DNA of 64,000 bases from Rhynchonema sp. JSB1_4 (lineage: Eukaryota > Nematoda > Chromadorea > Monhysterida > Xyalidae). Every line of letters begins with the position of its first letter. The stretch's first letter is position 1. Of this stretch, positions 49,271 to 61,166 are shown piece by piece. Both the position numbers and the translations under genes were made by a program. Location: positions 1 through 64,000 of the forward strand of contig JASAMV010002972.1 in the NCBI GenBank assembly GCA_030248065.1. The letters are read 5' to 3'. The notes beneath the pieces were generated by a model. That model was not told where the DNA came from. It ran no database searches and was given only the letters and a program-made list of their open reading frames with translations.

Positions 49271-50213
49271 CAGAGATCGGAAACGGGCTGGGTAAAGTCG
49301 GCCCGGTCGGCGAAAAGTCCGGCCCGGCCCGTTTTGGCTTGAGGTCGGCCCGGCCCGGTCAGCCAATTATCAAGGGCTGAAAACTAAAAAGTCCAAAAAG
49401 CTAAAAAAATTCGAAAATTTTCTGCAGAATACTTGTTTTCATTGGTATTGGTCGCACAATGACTAAATCAGAATTCATCTACCCTGATCTTCAGGTTCAA
49501 CCTTAACCACCATGCTACTTGTATTTTTGACAAAACATTTTCAGCTAAAAATAATCTAGCAGATCAACCACGCCGCAGCAAACATCCTCCTCTACTCTGG
49601 TGCGTCCGCACCCAACTCCCCCCCCCCCCTCCCCCCCCCCCGACAGGAAAAAAACCCAACCTAAATCCTTTCCCCATACAGCTGGGGGGAAGGGGTAGGT
49701 AGGTGGGTAGGTGGATTGACGCGCCATCCTGATGCAGTACGTAAGTCGCCGCCCCGGCTGGTACAGTAGTAGGTATAATTTTTGGCTCAAAATGGTTTAA
49801 AATCGGTATTTTTCACTCCATATAGGCGAAAAATCGCGCGTGACGCGCGAAATTAGCGCTTAAGAGTACATTCTCATCAATATGTAGACATAAAAATTTT
49901 GTTCCCGCACGACTCCCCCCTAGCTCGGCCGGTCGATACGTACAGTAGGTAGGTTGATTGCAGGCAGGCTTTTTTGGTGGTACAGTAGGTTGATTGCTGC
50001 AAAGCAAAGGCCTGGGTATGGGTAGCTACTGCTTGTTTCTTCAAAACGATGACTGAAAAGATCAGGAACTAGGAAATGTTATTGCGCGAAGCGCAAAAAT
50101 TTTGAAAATTTTGGTTCAAAAAATGGTAATTTCGTTCGAATTTAGGCATACCCGGTCCGGCCCGGTCGACCAACTCCAAAATCGCGGCCCGGCCCGGCCG
50201 TTTCCGATCTCTG
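49271..50213. mobile_element. hAT-like element, TIR CAGAGATCGGAAACGGG, with nested fragments
   Basis: Termini CAGAGATCGGAAACGGGC and GGCCGTTTCCGATCTCTG. TCACATAT occurs at 49257-49264 and 50214-50221, but six bases separate the left copy from the terminus. Inside are a family P left end (TTGGTCGCACAATGAC, 49448) and an L-family-like block (49680-50030) with GGTACAGTAGGT motifs. Confidence 0.65.
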
Positions 50214-50250
50214 TCACATATCACAAAGCACGCTGAACAAAGCCCGTTGG

Positions 50251-53200
50251 TTAGGAACGACGATAAAATGATTTGAGCCAAACGGGAAATGACGCTAAAC
50301 CCAACACAAACACAGCAAGAATAAACCAAATTGTGGTCAGATCGACGCAAATGTCGGTTAGTTCAACAGTGGTTTCAGCGTGCAAGTTCCGGTTACGATC
50401 AACATCCTGATTGATTCCAGCCAGTCGAATCAAATTAGTGTGTACATTGACGTTGGCATTTGTGTGAAACATCACCTGTCGCTTGGAACGATTCATAACG
50501 TTGCAAACGGGTGGCTGAAATCAACTGACATTTGATTGATTGATTCATGCACATGCCCAATGAAAATGACCAACCGTATTCGCGCAGCTGTCGCGATCCT
50601 CAACGTCAACGCACAACTCAATTTCACATTGGAACTGTTCGCTCGATTGATCAGGGAACTGGAATGCATGCGTTTCAACGGACGCCAACAGACGATCTTT
50701 TTCGTATTTCAAATCCGGCAACAGAGTGCGGTCAAGCGAACAGCTGAAAGAACTCAGAAGATCTTACGAGAAATAAATAAGTATTTCTGTGCAAAAATTG
50801 AATCGAGTAAGATATACCCATTTTGATCAAGGAGCTCGACGCGTGTTCCACTCTCGTCATTGGCACTGCAGCTGTGTACCAACAGTTTGAACAGTCCCGG
50901 AGCGTGGGCTGGGCAAAATAACGAAATTTATTTGTCTTTCGGGCAAATGAAACTAATAAAGTTCAACGCACAGTCATTGCATTCCCATTTGTGTGCGATT
51001 TTGTCACCCAACAGTGCAAACTTCGCTTCGGGACCATCAATACTTCCACGATGCAACGAGTACGTACAGGTTGGCATCGGTAGCGTGTGAGATCGACTTT
51101 GGGTAGTCAGTTTGCTAGAAAATTGTGTTGCAATGACAATCCCCCAAAAACCAAGTCTCGGTTGATGAAATGCTGTGTCGAAATCTGAAATGTCCATTTT
51201 GTTCATGTTCACAAAGATCTGGCACTTTGAGAATGCGGCTCAGACATGCTGTTTGGGTCTTGTTTGTCTTTGTTACTATTCCTTCCTTTTACGTTCCCAA
51301 TATTATCCAAATTCACTTTCTTCAATTTCCATATCGGGGAATACTGCACAAAGTATTGTCTTGTTGTTTGTCCGTTTCGACCTGCTTTCACAGACAGGCG
51401 GTGCACCGGGGCATCGTCAGTGCGTGTGCACCACATAACCACGTGATCACGCAAAAAACATACAATACACGAACTGGTTTTATGCTCGGCGAAACATCAC
51501 TGTTCGTGCGAAGAATATACCTGACGTCAATCGACGAAGTGACCGTTTTGGTGGCATCCATGTAGAAACACTGCACTTTGAACACACGATCAACTTTGGT
51601 GATAAACTTGGGATGAAAGGAGAAGACAACAGTGGTCTCGATGTACATTCCAGGTGGATCGATCTGCAACAATTAACGGTTCGGCTATCAGTTGTGCGCT
51701 GGTGTTCACCAGTAGGACGGGTGGTTGACCATTACAGCTATGGTATCACGCTCATGCTCATTTACATTTACAAATCAAAGTCATGCATCACGACTGTATC
51801 GGGTAGGTAAGTCTTCAATTTTTTTAAACATGCCACGGTTTTGGTCCCACATCTCACCGATCGTCGTCTGATTGTCGCACACTGATCCATGCCAATTGAT
51901 ATTTCAGCCATTCGCTTTTTGCCGTCCCCTGCATTCGAGCATTCAACATCGTCAGATCTGTCCTGCACAAACACTCGACCATCAAATGCGTTCCGGGTCT
52001 CCGATGCAACCTGTAACGGTCTTTTGGAAAAGTTGTCACAAAAAAATATCAAAAGCTAGGCATTTGATAACCGTCAACCTTTATTCGATCCGGCATGCAT
52101 TCCAAATTAACAGTTGGCTCACCGGTGGCCGGTTGAGGCACTGAAAATTTGATGCGCATTATTCATGTTGGTTGTAAAATACAATTCTTCCAAATGGGGC
52201 AAAGCAAATTCGCATTACACGAGCAATGTATATGGGCATGTCTTGCTGCACAAGTCGCAGTGTCAAACTTAGCATGGTGACTTTACAACTGAGGCCGATC
52301 ATTAAGTTTGCACCTCAGTCTGCAACTCTGCAAAACCGAGGCGTACATCTAGAATCTGCAATTTTGATTTTTAAGTCTATTTTAATTTTTTTACTCGTTT
52401 GACCTTTTTATACCGGACAAAATTTACGTCTTGTCACACTCGCATATCATCGCCATGTAGAGCGAACTCTGGAGACGTGCAGAACAGTCAGAGTCGGAAA
52501 TGCAACCAAGTGCCCAATGCGCACGGCACTAAAAATTCTGTGTGAGCAGCTCGCTTGAAACTAGCGAAACGAACCAGTCACCGTTCTGCATTCAGTCTGT
52601 GTGCTCAGTAGGGCATCAACCACGCCTTGATCCAGTTTATCGAACGATTCAATTACGTGTACTTTGCCGCTACTCGACACTCCCTTCAGCTCTTCTTCGT
52701 TGACGTTTTGCGTGATTCCGAGAACCACAACTGGAAACCCCTGCGAAACAAAGAAGATAAGAAAATTATGCTGTCTAATGTGCACTTGAGCTGATGCGAT
52801 TGAACAACATCTTTTGCTGAAATTGAAGGAACTGGGACTCGAGCATGGTCTTGGGTTCGGTGTTTCTGTCAAGCGTCTGATGTCAGAGCGTCGCCTCTGT
52901 ATATTTGATTGTGGCTTGATGGATCACGCAAGCACCTTTGCCGACATGAACGACCATGAGGTACTGTGCATATACAGTATATTACCGCGTCAGCCTTTCA
53001 GGACAGAAAAACGATTCTGACAAAAACTATCCTAAGATCCGCAAAAATTAACACGACCATATGACCGAGACAAAGCAGCGGATAACAAAACAGCTGGTTC
53101 TGAAGACAGCTATGTCTTGGACATGCAATGGTATGCTTGTCCCAGAGCCCATTGGCCTCATCACAGCACCCACGCACCATGTTCTTGATGGCCGCAGCAG

Positions 53201-54472
53201 GTACAATGGGGTTGTCCGTACTTCGACCGTCCGTGATGATAATCAAATAATCAGGCACATCCGGTCGATTGCCTTTGGTCAACACGCCCTCGTTCGCAGT
53301 GAACTCCAATGCCAGTCCCAGTTTGGTACCACCCCTGATGTAGCGCATCTTGCGGAACGCTTCTGAAATTAGAAATAAATACTTGTTTCAGCTCCGATGC
53401 ACGTACGGCCAAGAACATAGTGACGGATCCATCTGTTGGCCAAGAAATGAGCCAATTCCAAAAACACTGTACTTGTCTTAAGTCATTTTTATCCCGCATG
53501 CTTGTTTAGAATTTCGCGATTATGAGCCAAATACCAAGCAAGTACGAGCTAAATTTTAGCTTTTCTGCACGAGCCACAGCCAAATTCATTAAAAATGGGT
53601 GAACCAGGCGCGTGATTTTTGGACTTCTGAAGTCTATTTGAATGAAGATCTTGCGATTTCGGAGGTCCTTTTTCCTTCTTCTTTCCGTAATGATGTCCAT
53701 AGATAGGCGGTGCACCAGGTCGTCGTCAGTGCGAATGCACAAAATTTTAAGTTTATCCAGAAATAAACTAACGCGCAACATCCTCCACCCTTTCGTAGGC
53801 ATCCAACGTCCACATCAGCACCGGATGACCCGAGAATTGCACAGCTGCAAATCGTGCCCCGTCACCAAATCGCACTGCCGTGTCGGCCAACCATTTGCGT
53901 AAACTGAAACATTTTGTTGGTTAGTGTAGAGAAACACTTGCACGTGATAAAAAGTTTGTGCATTGTGAACTTCGACTTCCTCTTCACAATGCACCAACAC
54001 CACGTCATCATGAGTCCATCAGGTGGCCACGTGACCCGTCAAAAAAAACTGCTGCACATTCAGTTAAAATATTAGTGCCGCGCGCATCGGTGTTGATGTC
54101 TGATGCGCATCAGCACAGATATTCTGACTTTTAGCAGTATCAACGAACCGATCGAAATTCTGCGGATTCTGCGCATTGATACTGGTCGACCCGTCGATCA
54201 CGAGAATGAAGTCACCTTCGGCGATTGTTGAGCACACTAACTCTGTAATTAAAAATTTTTGCAGTGCATAATTATGTGCATATGAGCAGACCAACCCTAC
54301 ACTTTCGTAAACGGCTGGAACAGAGGTTGGACACTTCACTAGGCATTTTCAACGCCACGCGTTCGTTCCTTCTCGTGTAAAAAAACGGACCTGTTTTTAC
54401 TTCGACTTCAGTCGCCTTCAGCACCAAGCCGTTATCGATCGGGATTGCCAACAAGCGAGGAAGTAGGAAAAT
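50251..54472 (-). CDS. VWA-ZP domain transmembrane protein, cuticlin-like
   Basis: Twelve exons fit in phase: 54391-54472, 54149-54242, 53773-53903, 53178-53362, 52575-52740, 52079-52140, 51858-52010, 51521-51663, 50972-51114, 50818-50908, 50575-50743 and 50251-50514, giving 560 residues. Residues about 38-215 are a von Willebrand A domain with the metal site DxSxS (DFILVIDGSTS), GGTKLGLAL and TDGRSTD. A ZP domain follows (LECMPDRIK; GMYIETTVVFSFHPKFITKV, DRVFKVQCFYMD; MPTCTYSLHRG; AHKWECND; LLVHSCSANDESG; LLPDLKYEKD). Then come a furin site (RSKR, about 482-485) and one membrane span (IWFILAVFVLGLASFPVW, about 535-553). This is the nematode cuticlin plan: the precursor is cut at the furin site and the ZP part polymerises in cuticle. 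CUT-6 has the same VWA-ZP order. The signal peptide exon was not found; the first exon opens in phase 0 after TTCAG. Confidence 0.93.
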
Positions 54473-54883
54473 CTGAATCAATTGCTAATAGTTGGTTCAT
54501 AATGGGACTTGTGCATCTGAAGATAAAAAAATTACAATCAATAAGCTAACCAGCGCGAGCCACATGGCTACTTTATTGTCACCTATATTTTGCAAATATC
54601 GCAATGACCGCACGTAAATAACACGCTCTATTTTGTTTCATTCCATGTGTTTCGCGCATGAACGTGATTGCGGGTGGAGATAAAATGCACGTTCATTGTC
54701 GTATCAATTGCAACAACAACAACAACGTACTTTTTTCGTCAGCTCGCGTTATAATTATTAGCTGCATTCTTAAACGTTAACTGCGATCTCTGAATATTGG
54801 TATTTGTGCCCTGAAACTGGTCTCATTGTTGACTTGAACTTTTTGCAATCGGGTTGTTCATGGGTCATCAAGGTGTGTCACTT

Positions 54884-55329
54884 TCAAAGACAAGCAAAAG
54901 GGAATAAGACTGTGCACTTACTTATGTACTCTGCATCAATATTCAACACTTGCTGCAGAGCTGCGAAACATTGCGGATTTGTTGCATAAACAGCAGTCCA
55001 GTCCGCAATACCACATGCTCCGATCCGAAGAACAGCTATACCAGTGCAATTGCCATGTCTGTCAGTTTTGTCGGTCAGTTTTTCCCTTGACACACCCGTA
55101 CGTGTGTTTGCAACTGACTTACATGATACCATCGCGCATTGAGGTAGTCCCACTCATTTTTTAGTTTTGGCTTGGGATAAAACCTAACGCCAAAGCCTAC
55201 GCATTCATTTTCTCCAACATCTCCGGCATAAGATGCGACACGCATCAGACAGTTTTTGTCAGTAAATGTTTGCCTGGTGATCTTATATTGCATTGAACGC
55301 CAAGACTGACTGACAAAACTGACTAGCAT
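54884..55329 (-). CDS. Possible exon(s) upstream of the VWA-ZP gene
   Basis: Two overlapping frames look coding: about 55125-55329 (FTDKNCLMRVASYAGDVGEN, ECVGFGVRF, ending at a perfect GTAAGT) and about 54910-55080 (DRHGNCTGIAVLRIGACGIA, DWTAVYATNPQCF). Both are cysteine-containing and extracellular in character. I could not join them to each other or to 54472 in phase, so they may be N-terminal exons or a separate gene. Confidence 0.35.
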
Positions 55330-55528
55330 GACAATAAACGACGATTATACAATTGGTCGGGAATAAAAACAGACCAATCATTACAATATTTACAAATTGA
55401 CAGATGAACGTGCAATTGGGATGATCTCTGTGTAAGATAAGCGTAGAATAATTTCAATTTTGATTTATAACGAGCCGCTTGCGTTCTTTCAATTCTCATT
55501 CTCGCAGATGCTTTTTATAGTTTACAGT

Positions 55529-55843
55529 GTATAGTCTGTTGATTATATTTCGACATAGTGTATAAGCCCCATTCAGCGATGTTTGGAGCGGGCTGGGTCG
55601 ACGCCATCCTAAATGAATGTTTCAAGCATTGCTAATTCAGGCAAAAGACCGATTGAACATTGCTTCCCGCGTGGCGCAAAAACACGTGGCCTGTCATCGC
55701 ACAACACTAACAATGTTCAATGGCTCTGCGAATGAGTTGGCAATGCCTGAAACATTCATTTAGAATGGCGTCGACCCAGCCCGCTCCAAACATCGCTGAA
55801 TGGGGCTTATACACTATGTCGAAATATAATCAACAGACTATAC
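55529..55843. mobile_element. Palindromic inverted-repeat element with near-identical 105-bp arms
   Basis: Arms GTATAGTCTGTTGATTATAT... and its inverse match over about 105 bp, including GCGGGCTGGGTCGACGCCAT, around a spacer of about 105 bp. Probably a recent MITE. Confidence 0.85.
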
Positions 55844-57228
55844 ATGTGTGTACATCTTTTTCAAATGAAGCTTTTTTCTATAGTCAGCATGTTTTGGTAT
55901 GCTCCGGATCACGTTTTCCGATTCAAATGTCTTCGGACAATAGCTGCAATTTACTGGAACATTTCAGATGTTTTCTTGGGATAGTGGCTCATGAAGATGA
56001 ACATGGTTCATGCACATGCTGAAATTACCGTATGATGCATCGGTTCATACCAAGCTGACATTTAGACACGTGACTCAAAATTTTATGTAATGATATGCAA
56101 TCCAATTGTGGTACATGAAGTGCTACAACATGACGACAACACTTCTATGCTTCAAGTTTGAATATGTTTCAAGATTTCTTCTTGCCTGCGCCAGCGATAG
56201 AAACCTCTAGTGATGTCAAGAAAACTACAGCATCCCCCACACAGTTAGCAAACATCCATCATCCACCATGGTATACCCAAACAACGATAAAAAGCCAAGC
56301 TATAACATAGCTTGCATGTGACCAGAATCAAACAGTTTGGTAAACAGACATAAATACACAATCACGCATTGTTATGTAATCAGAATTTATATTTATTGAA
56401 CATGCTATGGCAGCGGCAAGAACGCATGACCGGTCTTATATTTCGTCTCTTGGTTTGCGGAACTTGTACAATTTAGCATCTTACAATCACTGTTGATGCT
56501 TTTGTGGCCTATTTGTGTGTCACATGAAACTGTCAGCTCTGATCTCACATACCTGTGACGTGTCACTGTCTGTTTTGAATTGTTGGGACGGACTTTGTAC
56601 ACAGCTTGGTTTTAGTATATCCCCTGCTCCGCCCGAGACAAGCCGGAACTCATGCAAAACTTGCTGTCACTTTTTTATACTCGTATCGGAACTCAGAGAA
56701 CTAAATTTTTATTCAAGCCAACCACAGTGGCCTTGCGGCCATTTACTTATTCGACTCCGCATGGCAAGATCTGGGAGCTTGATTGAGTGGTGAAATGTCT
56801 CGTACAAGCGTCATTAAGTGCTGTGACCAGGTTCCTCGAGACGTTTAGGGAACCGTTAGGAATAAAAGTCGCTGTGGTTTCATGGATGACTGAACTTTGC
56901 AGGTACACACGCGCCGCCCAGAGAAGCCAAAGTGCAGGCTAGGGCTGTAGAACGAAAGTGGACACGAAAATATCATACACCAACCAGCGCAATACTAGTT
57001 TCTCGCAGCCAGATCAGACAGGCACTAACCAACCTGCGTGGCTTCAAATTTGTTGATCGGATCGTACGTGCCTTGGTCACTTTGAGATTTACTAACATTC
57101 GCAAGCTCGACCAGCATAAAAATGCTCAAATAAACAACCTGGTGGTCAAAATATTCTCGCAATCTGCTTGATACAAAATTCCCCGATCGCCAACGTTGAT
57201 ATCGGCAGTCGCATTCAACGTCGACAAG
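55844..57228. other. No gene confidently recognised
   Basis: Space upstream of the ZP-C gene. A partial GATC-type repeat (TTGTTGATCGGATCGTACGT, near 57050) lies here. Short frames at 56405-56602 (minus) and 56515-56793 (plus) lack support. Confidence 0.45.
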
Positions 57229-59414
57229 ATGCGATGCCGTTGGCTGGCTCTGATATCAACCCTAGCCATACTTGGCTCATTGTCCAATCCGTGCCAGACC
57301 CAATCAATCCTGCACCCACATTTGCCCACCGTACAGCTGCTGGTCAGAGACGGACACGGCATTGTTGGGCCGACAATCACTGAATCATGGGTGGGCAATG
57401 AGATCACTGTCGACGCGCTCATGACCAATGCGGGTATACTTTTTCGTGCTTTGAGTTCACTGTTTAGTTGGGCCTTATCAAACTCGGCGTTCTGCGTCAG
57501 TTCTGCTTTCGTCATTTTCGATTTTCTTCGTTGCAGGAATTTCACTGAGTTGCGTGTTTCGACAAGCGCAGACAAAAAATCACAAACAATTTTTGCGCTC
57601 GCGTCAAAGTTCGATGCCACAATGAAAGAAAGATGACCCCAGCCAGACATTGCATGTATTCTACGCTCTGCACTTCGGTGCGTGAACTGAACATAAAAAC
57701 ATTGGCCCGCGAAACTTGAGAACAAGCAGCAGCTGTTTTGTCATCATGTTTCTCCAACAGCCGGGTAACAAAAGCTCTCTTTTTCAGTCAATTTCTCCAT
57801 GTACATGACGACGTGCTCGTTTTCGCAGTTCGAACAGCCGGAATTACACGAGGAACAGCATTTATTGGACAGCAGGGGGTGCGTTCTTTTCTTTAACCGC
57901 ATACAGTCTGTCAGAGTTTTTTTTTGTGCTTGTGTGTGCGCATTAGAGTGGGTGAACCTTTCCGTGACCTTGGCTACCGCATAGGCTCATTGTTCGACCC
58001 ATCCTGGGGACCCGTTTGAAAGATACCAGATGTACGAAGAATTGTGGGCGGAGAGTGGCGGACCAACATTTACTGCGTTCACAAACGAACAGTGATGTTT
58101 TCGCGAGCATGAAAGCAGCTGGCATGTACTTCTGACGTCACATTCATGTGGCAAGCTGACGATGGCCAGGTACACAAACCGTCTGTGAAAACGCGCGGAA
58201 ACGGGCAAGCAAAAACACGCTGCGCAATACATTATTTACACGAACTAAATATCACATTTTCGGGAAGTGTTTTTTTCAGCTGTCCAACACACGACAATTT
58301 CATGATCCCGCCAGTCAACCGTGTTGGTCAGCACTGGGACTCAATCAAACACCTGTATTTTCGAATGTACACGCCAACTTTGTACTCCAGTCAACCGCAG
58401 GTCATACTGTACTTTCGCTGCACAGCGATTGTGTGTCGGGAACCATGCGATTCGCCTGTAAGTTGGTTTAGTCTACCAAGAAGTCCCTAGTACATCATCA
58501 ACTTGTATTTTTCGTGCCATATGTGCACTTGGGGACCGTTTTCTCTCGCTCTTATTCTGACGTCATGATGAGAAAGACGGTGTCGAGTTGAGAAAAACGC
58601 AATTTCCTTTTTTGACGCGACGCGACTCGCTGGCCCAATTTTTTTGGCAATTGAAGTTCATGTGTTTGAGTTTAGTATTTCCTGAAAACAGAAGCGCCAT
58701 TTCAAAATGCGTTTGGAAACGGTTACTACGCAGTATCAGATCGTTGGTCTCCAAAACATCACGGAATAAATCTAATCTTTCATACCAAGGTGCGGTTTTT
58801 CACAAATCGTGCGTCATCCCCGACTTTAAAGTAAAAACCACTGCGCCACAAACACCTACTTTGGTGATGTTTCACATGTCATTCATTCGTGTCATTTAGT
58901 GTGCACAAGGCGCATCAATCGGGGCCGGCCACATGCCACGTTTCGGTCATGTGCCAATGATTGTGACCAGCACGTTGACTGTGGACACGTTGTCGGACGG
59001 TCGGTACGACGAGGGAAGACTTGCACTGGCTGGTGCCCTCGACAGTTGGCAAGGTTGGATTTAAAATAATTTATAATTTTGCCGATCTACTTTCAAGAAT
59101 ACTGGTGCCGTGCGTGCACAGAACTTGCCAGAATTGAAACCTTTGTGCCCTCAGTATGACGCTCGTTGCGCTTCACGTAAGCTGTGCATGCTGTGTGGTT
59201 TCACGCGCATGGCACTAATATTTTGAGTTTCTATCTTACTTTGAAAAATCAATTATCTGCTTATTTCCCGACAGCAGTGGTGCTATTGATCGTTTGCCTG
59301 TTGATCGCTGCCTTTCTACTGGCCCTCTGCATCATCTGCGCGTGTTGTCTCGGGGCGAAAAAGTGCAAGGGAAAAAACAACAGAACTGAACCGGTTGGAT
59401 TCGCCACGCTCTAA
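57229..59414 (+). CDS. ZP-C domain transmembrane protein
   Basis: Six exons fit in phase: 57229-57433, 57788-57882, 57985-58091, 58280-58457, 58900-59053 and 59275-59414, encoding 292 residues. A signal peptide (MRCRWLALISTLAILGSLSN) leads almost straight into the ZP-C half: LPTVQLLVRDGHGIVGPTIT, VGNEITVDAL, NFSMYMTTCSF, HLLDSRGCAHC, FERYQMYEELW, TFTAFTNEHC, then HLYFRMYTPTLYSSQPQVIL, YFRCTAIVCREPC. Next is a Gly/Thr-rich stalk, one membrane span (VVLLIVCLLIAAFLLALCII) and a short basic, cysteine-rich tail. ZP-C modules normally follow a ZP-N module. Here none is seen unless exons upstream of 57187 replace the apparent signal peptide. Likely role: cuticle or apical matrix. No clear furin site was spotted between ZP-C and the membrane. 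Confidence 0.85.
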
Positions 59415-59736
59415 CTGATTTGTATCATTCATTATTATTTCACCTGCTTGTGTTCAGGCAGGTAGGTGTAGTGTAATGTCAGAGTCGGTGATCGGACCGC
59501 TCGGTCATGAGCTTGCTAGGTATGTATATGGTCGCGGAATCTTTTGTACCAACACTTTCGAGATTTTCTGACAAACAGGTGTCAGAAAACAACTTCGATC
59601 AGAGTGAAAGTTGTCCGCAGCTGGTTAAGAACATTCACACTCTTTGAAATTGGAGAACCTCGAAAGACACAAGCAGTCCCACCCAGGACCTGGACACAAC
59701 AGGACCCAGACAAAGAATTGAGACCAGGCCAAAAAA

Positions 59737-59979
59737 ATGTTGCCTGCACAGGCCAACAACGTGCAATATTTCACTCCCACTGCCACCGCTTCGGCCAGTC
59801 ATCGCTCATCAGTTGTCGTCCCGCAATCGCCACCTCCCTGTCTGAGTCCGGCACCAGGTCCCTGTCTCCGCCCGACAACTCCGGATCTGGGCCCGGTCGT
59901 GGCCATGGAATTCCAGGATGAACACTGCGATCATCAGGAACGCGATCGGAATGTTGACGAACGACAATTTGAACTTTGA
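59737..59979 (+). CDS. Possible small Pro-rich ORF or terminal exon
   Basis: Reads MLPAQANNVQYFTPTATASA, then SPPPCLSPAPGPCLRP and DRNVDERQFEL before a stop. Codons and composition look coding, and it lies 0.3 kb after the ZP-C gene on the same strand. The opposite strand is also open with a hydrophobic stretch (IPIAFLMIAVFIL), so strand and reality are uncertain. Confidence 0.35.
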   Translation: MLPAQANNVQYFTPTATASASHRSSVVVPQSPPPCLSPAPGPCLRPTTPDLGPVVAMEFQDEHCDHQERDRNVDERQFEL

Positions 59980-60045
59980 ATTGTTTTGGTGTGACTTTTT
60001 GGATTCAATACGGTTCACTGTGTGCTTTTACTTTTGCCGGTGTTT

Positions 60046-60265
60046 AGCTTGGTGATCGGTGCGACTCAGGTCTGCTTTGGTCACGTGAGCTTTGCAACCA
60101 AGGATGAAATATTTAACGATGTCAGTAAGCTTCATCAGTGTGAAACGTTTTCATCGTGGGTCTGGAAACATAAACTGGTTGAAACTAGCGACATCATTAA
60201 TTCTCTATCCTTGATTTAACTATTATTACCAAGACAGATTCTATCTGATCACCATCTTTGATGCC
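60046..60265. repeat. GATC-type interspersed repeat copy
   Basis: TTGGTGATCGGTGCGACTC, TTTGGTCACGTGAGCTTTGC, then CATCAGTGTGAAACG and the terminal CTGATCACCATCTTTGATGC. Confidence 0.5.
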
Positions 60266-60507
60266 AGCCTTTGTTTTTGTTTGTTGGGTGACCTATACAA
60301 TGGCTCTTGTGATATGCTACCAACTTTATTGCTTGTTACATTTACAACAACCACAACAGTAGCCCGCGGGGCTTACAGGGCTTGAAGCATCACGGTATGT
60401 TGATACAAGCAACAGTTCAGTTCACAAATGCATTATTATCTTCCGCAGCTCAATGTGTGCAAGTTCTCACAAGCTTTTTCTAACATTAACCTATCCACCC
60501 TGATCTG

Positions 60508-61127
60508 TCAAGGCATGTACAGCTTGAATCCTGGTGCAAACATGTTTCGTTCGGGCACAACGACTGACGCGCGTCGCAGCGACGGTTTCTTCTGTTCGAG
60601 CGCCTTTGCTTGATGCGTTCTGGAAAAATGGGCAAAGATTTATTGAGTATAGTAAATTTCTAATTTCGTGCCCAGCATCTACAGACGCAGGGAAACGGAA
60701 GGAGGAGGAAAAGAAAAAGGAAAAGCACGAGAAAAAAAAAAAAAAGAGACACGGCAACCGCGAGCAAGAAAAAAAAAAATACTTAAGATTGAACAGCATC
60801 CGCAGTGATTATATGCATGCAATGATGATTTCTGTGACAGCAAACGATGTTGTGTCTCACGCAAATGCACGCTGGTCCCTGATCAAAACTGATGTTTCAA
60901 CACAGTCACAAGATGCAACAATATGTCAAATATGCTTGCTGACCAGCGTAAAAGTACATGTAGACACGGCGCAAAGCTCACCTGACAGTGGGCACACGCA
61001 TGAGCAACAGTTGTTGTATGCGATCGTGCACTTCCGGTCCGAGTTCGGCCATTTGCTTTTCGAAGTTTTTGTTCAGCTCGGCCTTCAACTCCGACATCGG
61101 GCTACCTGACCAGGAAAAGTATGCCAT
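60508..61127 (-). CDS. Small two-exon protein, function unknown
   Basis: Exons 60982-61127 and 60508-60619 join in phase (GTC AG / A ACG) to give 85 residues. The middle is a charged amphipathic helix (SPMSELKAELNKNFEKQMAE then LGPEVHDRIQQLLLM). The tail is basic and ends VVVPERNMFAPGFKLYMP. If an upstream exon splices at 61105 (CAG before GTAGCCCGATG), the ATG at 61127 would not be used. No family is recognised. No signal peptide or membrane span is seen. Confidence 0.55.
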
Positions 61128-61166
61128 TATGAAGTGAGGCCAGAAGCACGCTAACAAATTGCGATA

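Noticed and set aside
54064..54148. Read-through of the first VWA exon to NICADAHQTSTPMR
   Set aside because: The GTTCGT donor at 54148 joins in phase to LRKWLADTAVRFGDG, which continues the VWA fold.
60491..60870. Phe/Ser-rich minus-strand frames over the A-rich tract at 60700-60780
   Set aside because: Produced by an A-rich low-complexity tract in the intron between the two exons of the small gene.
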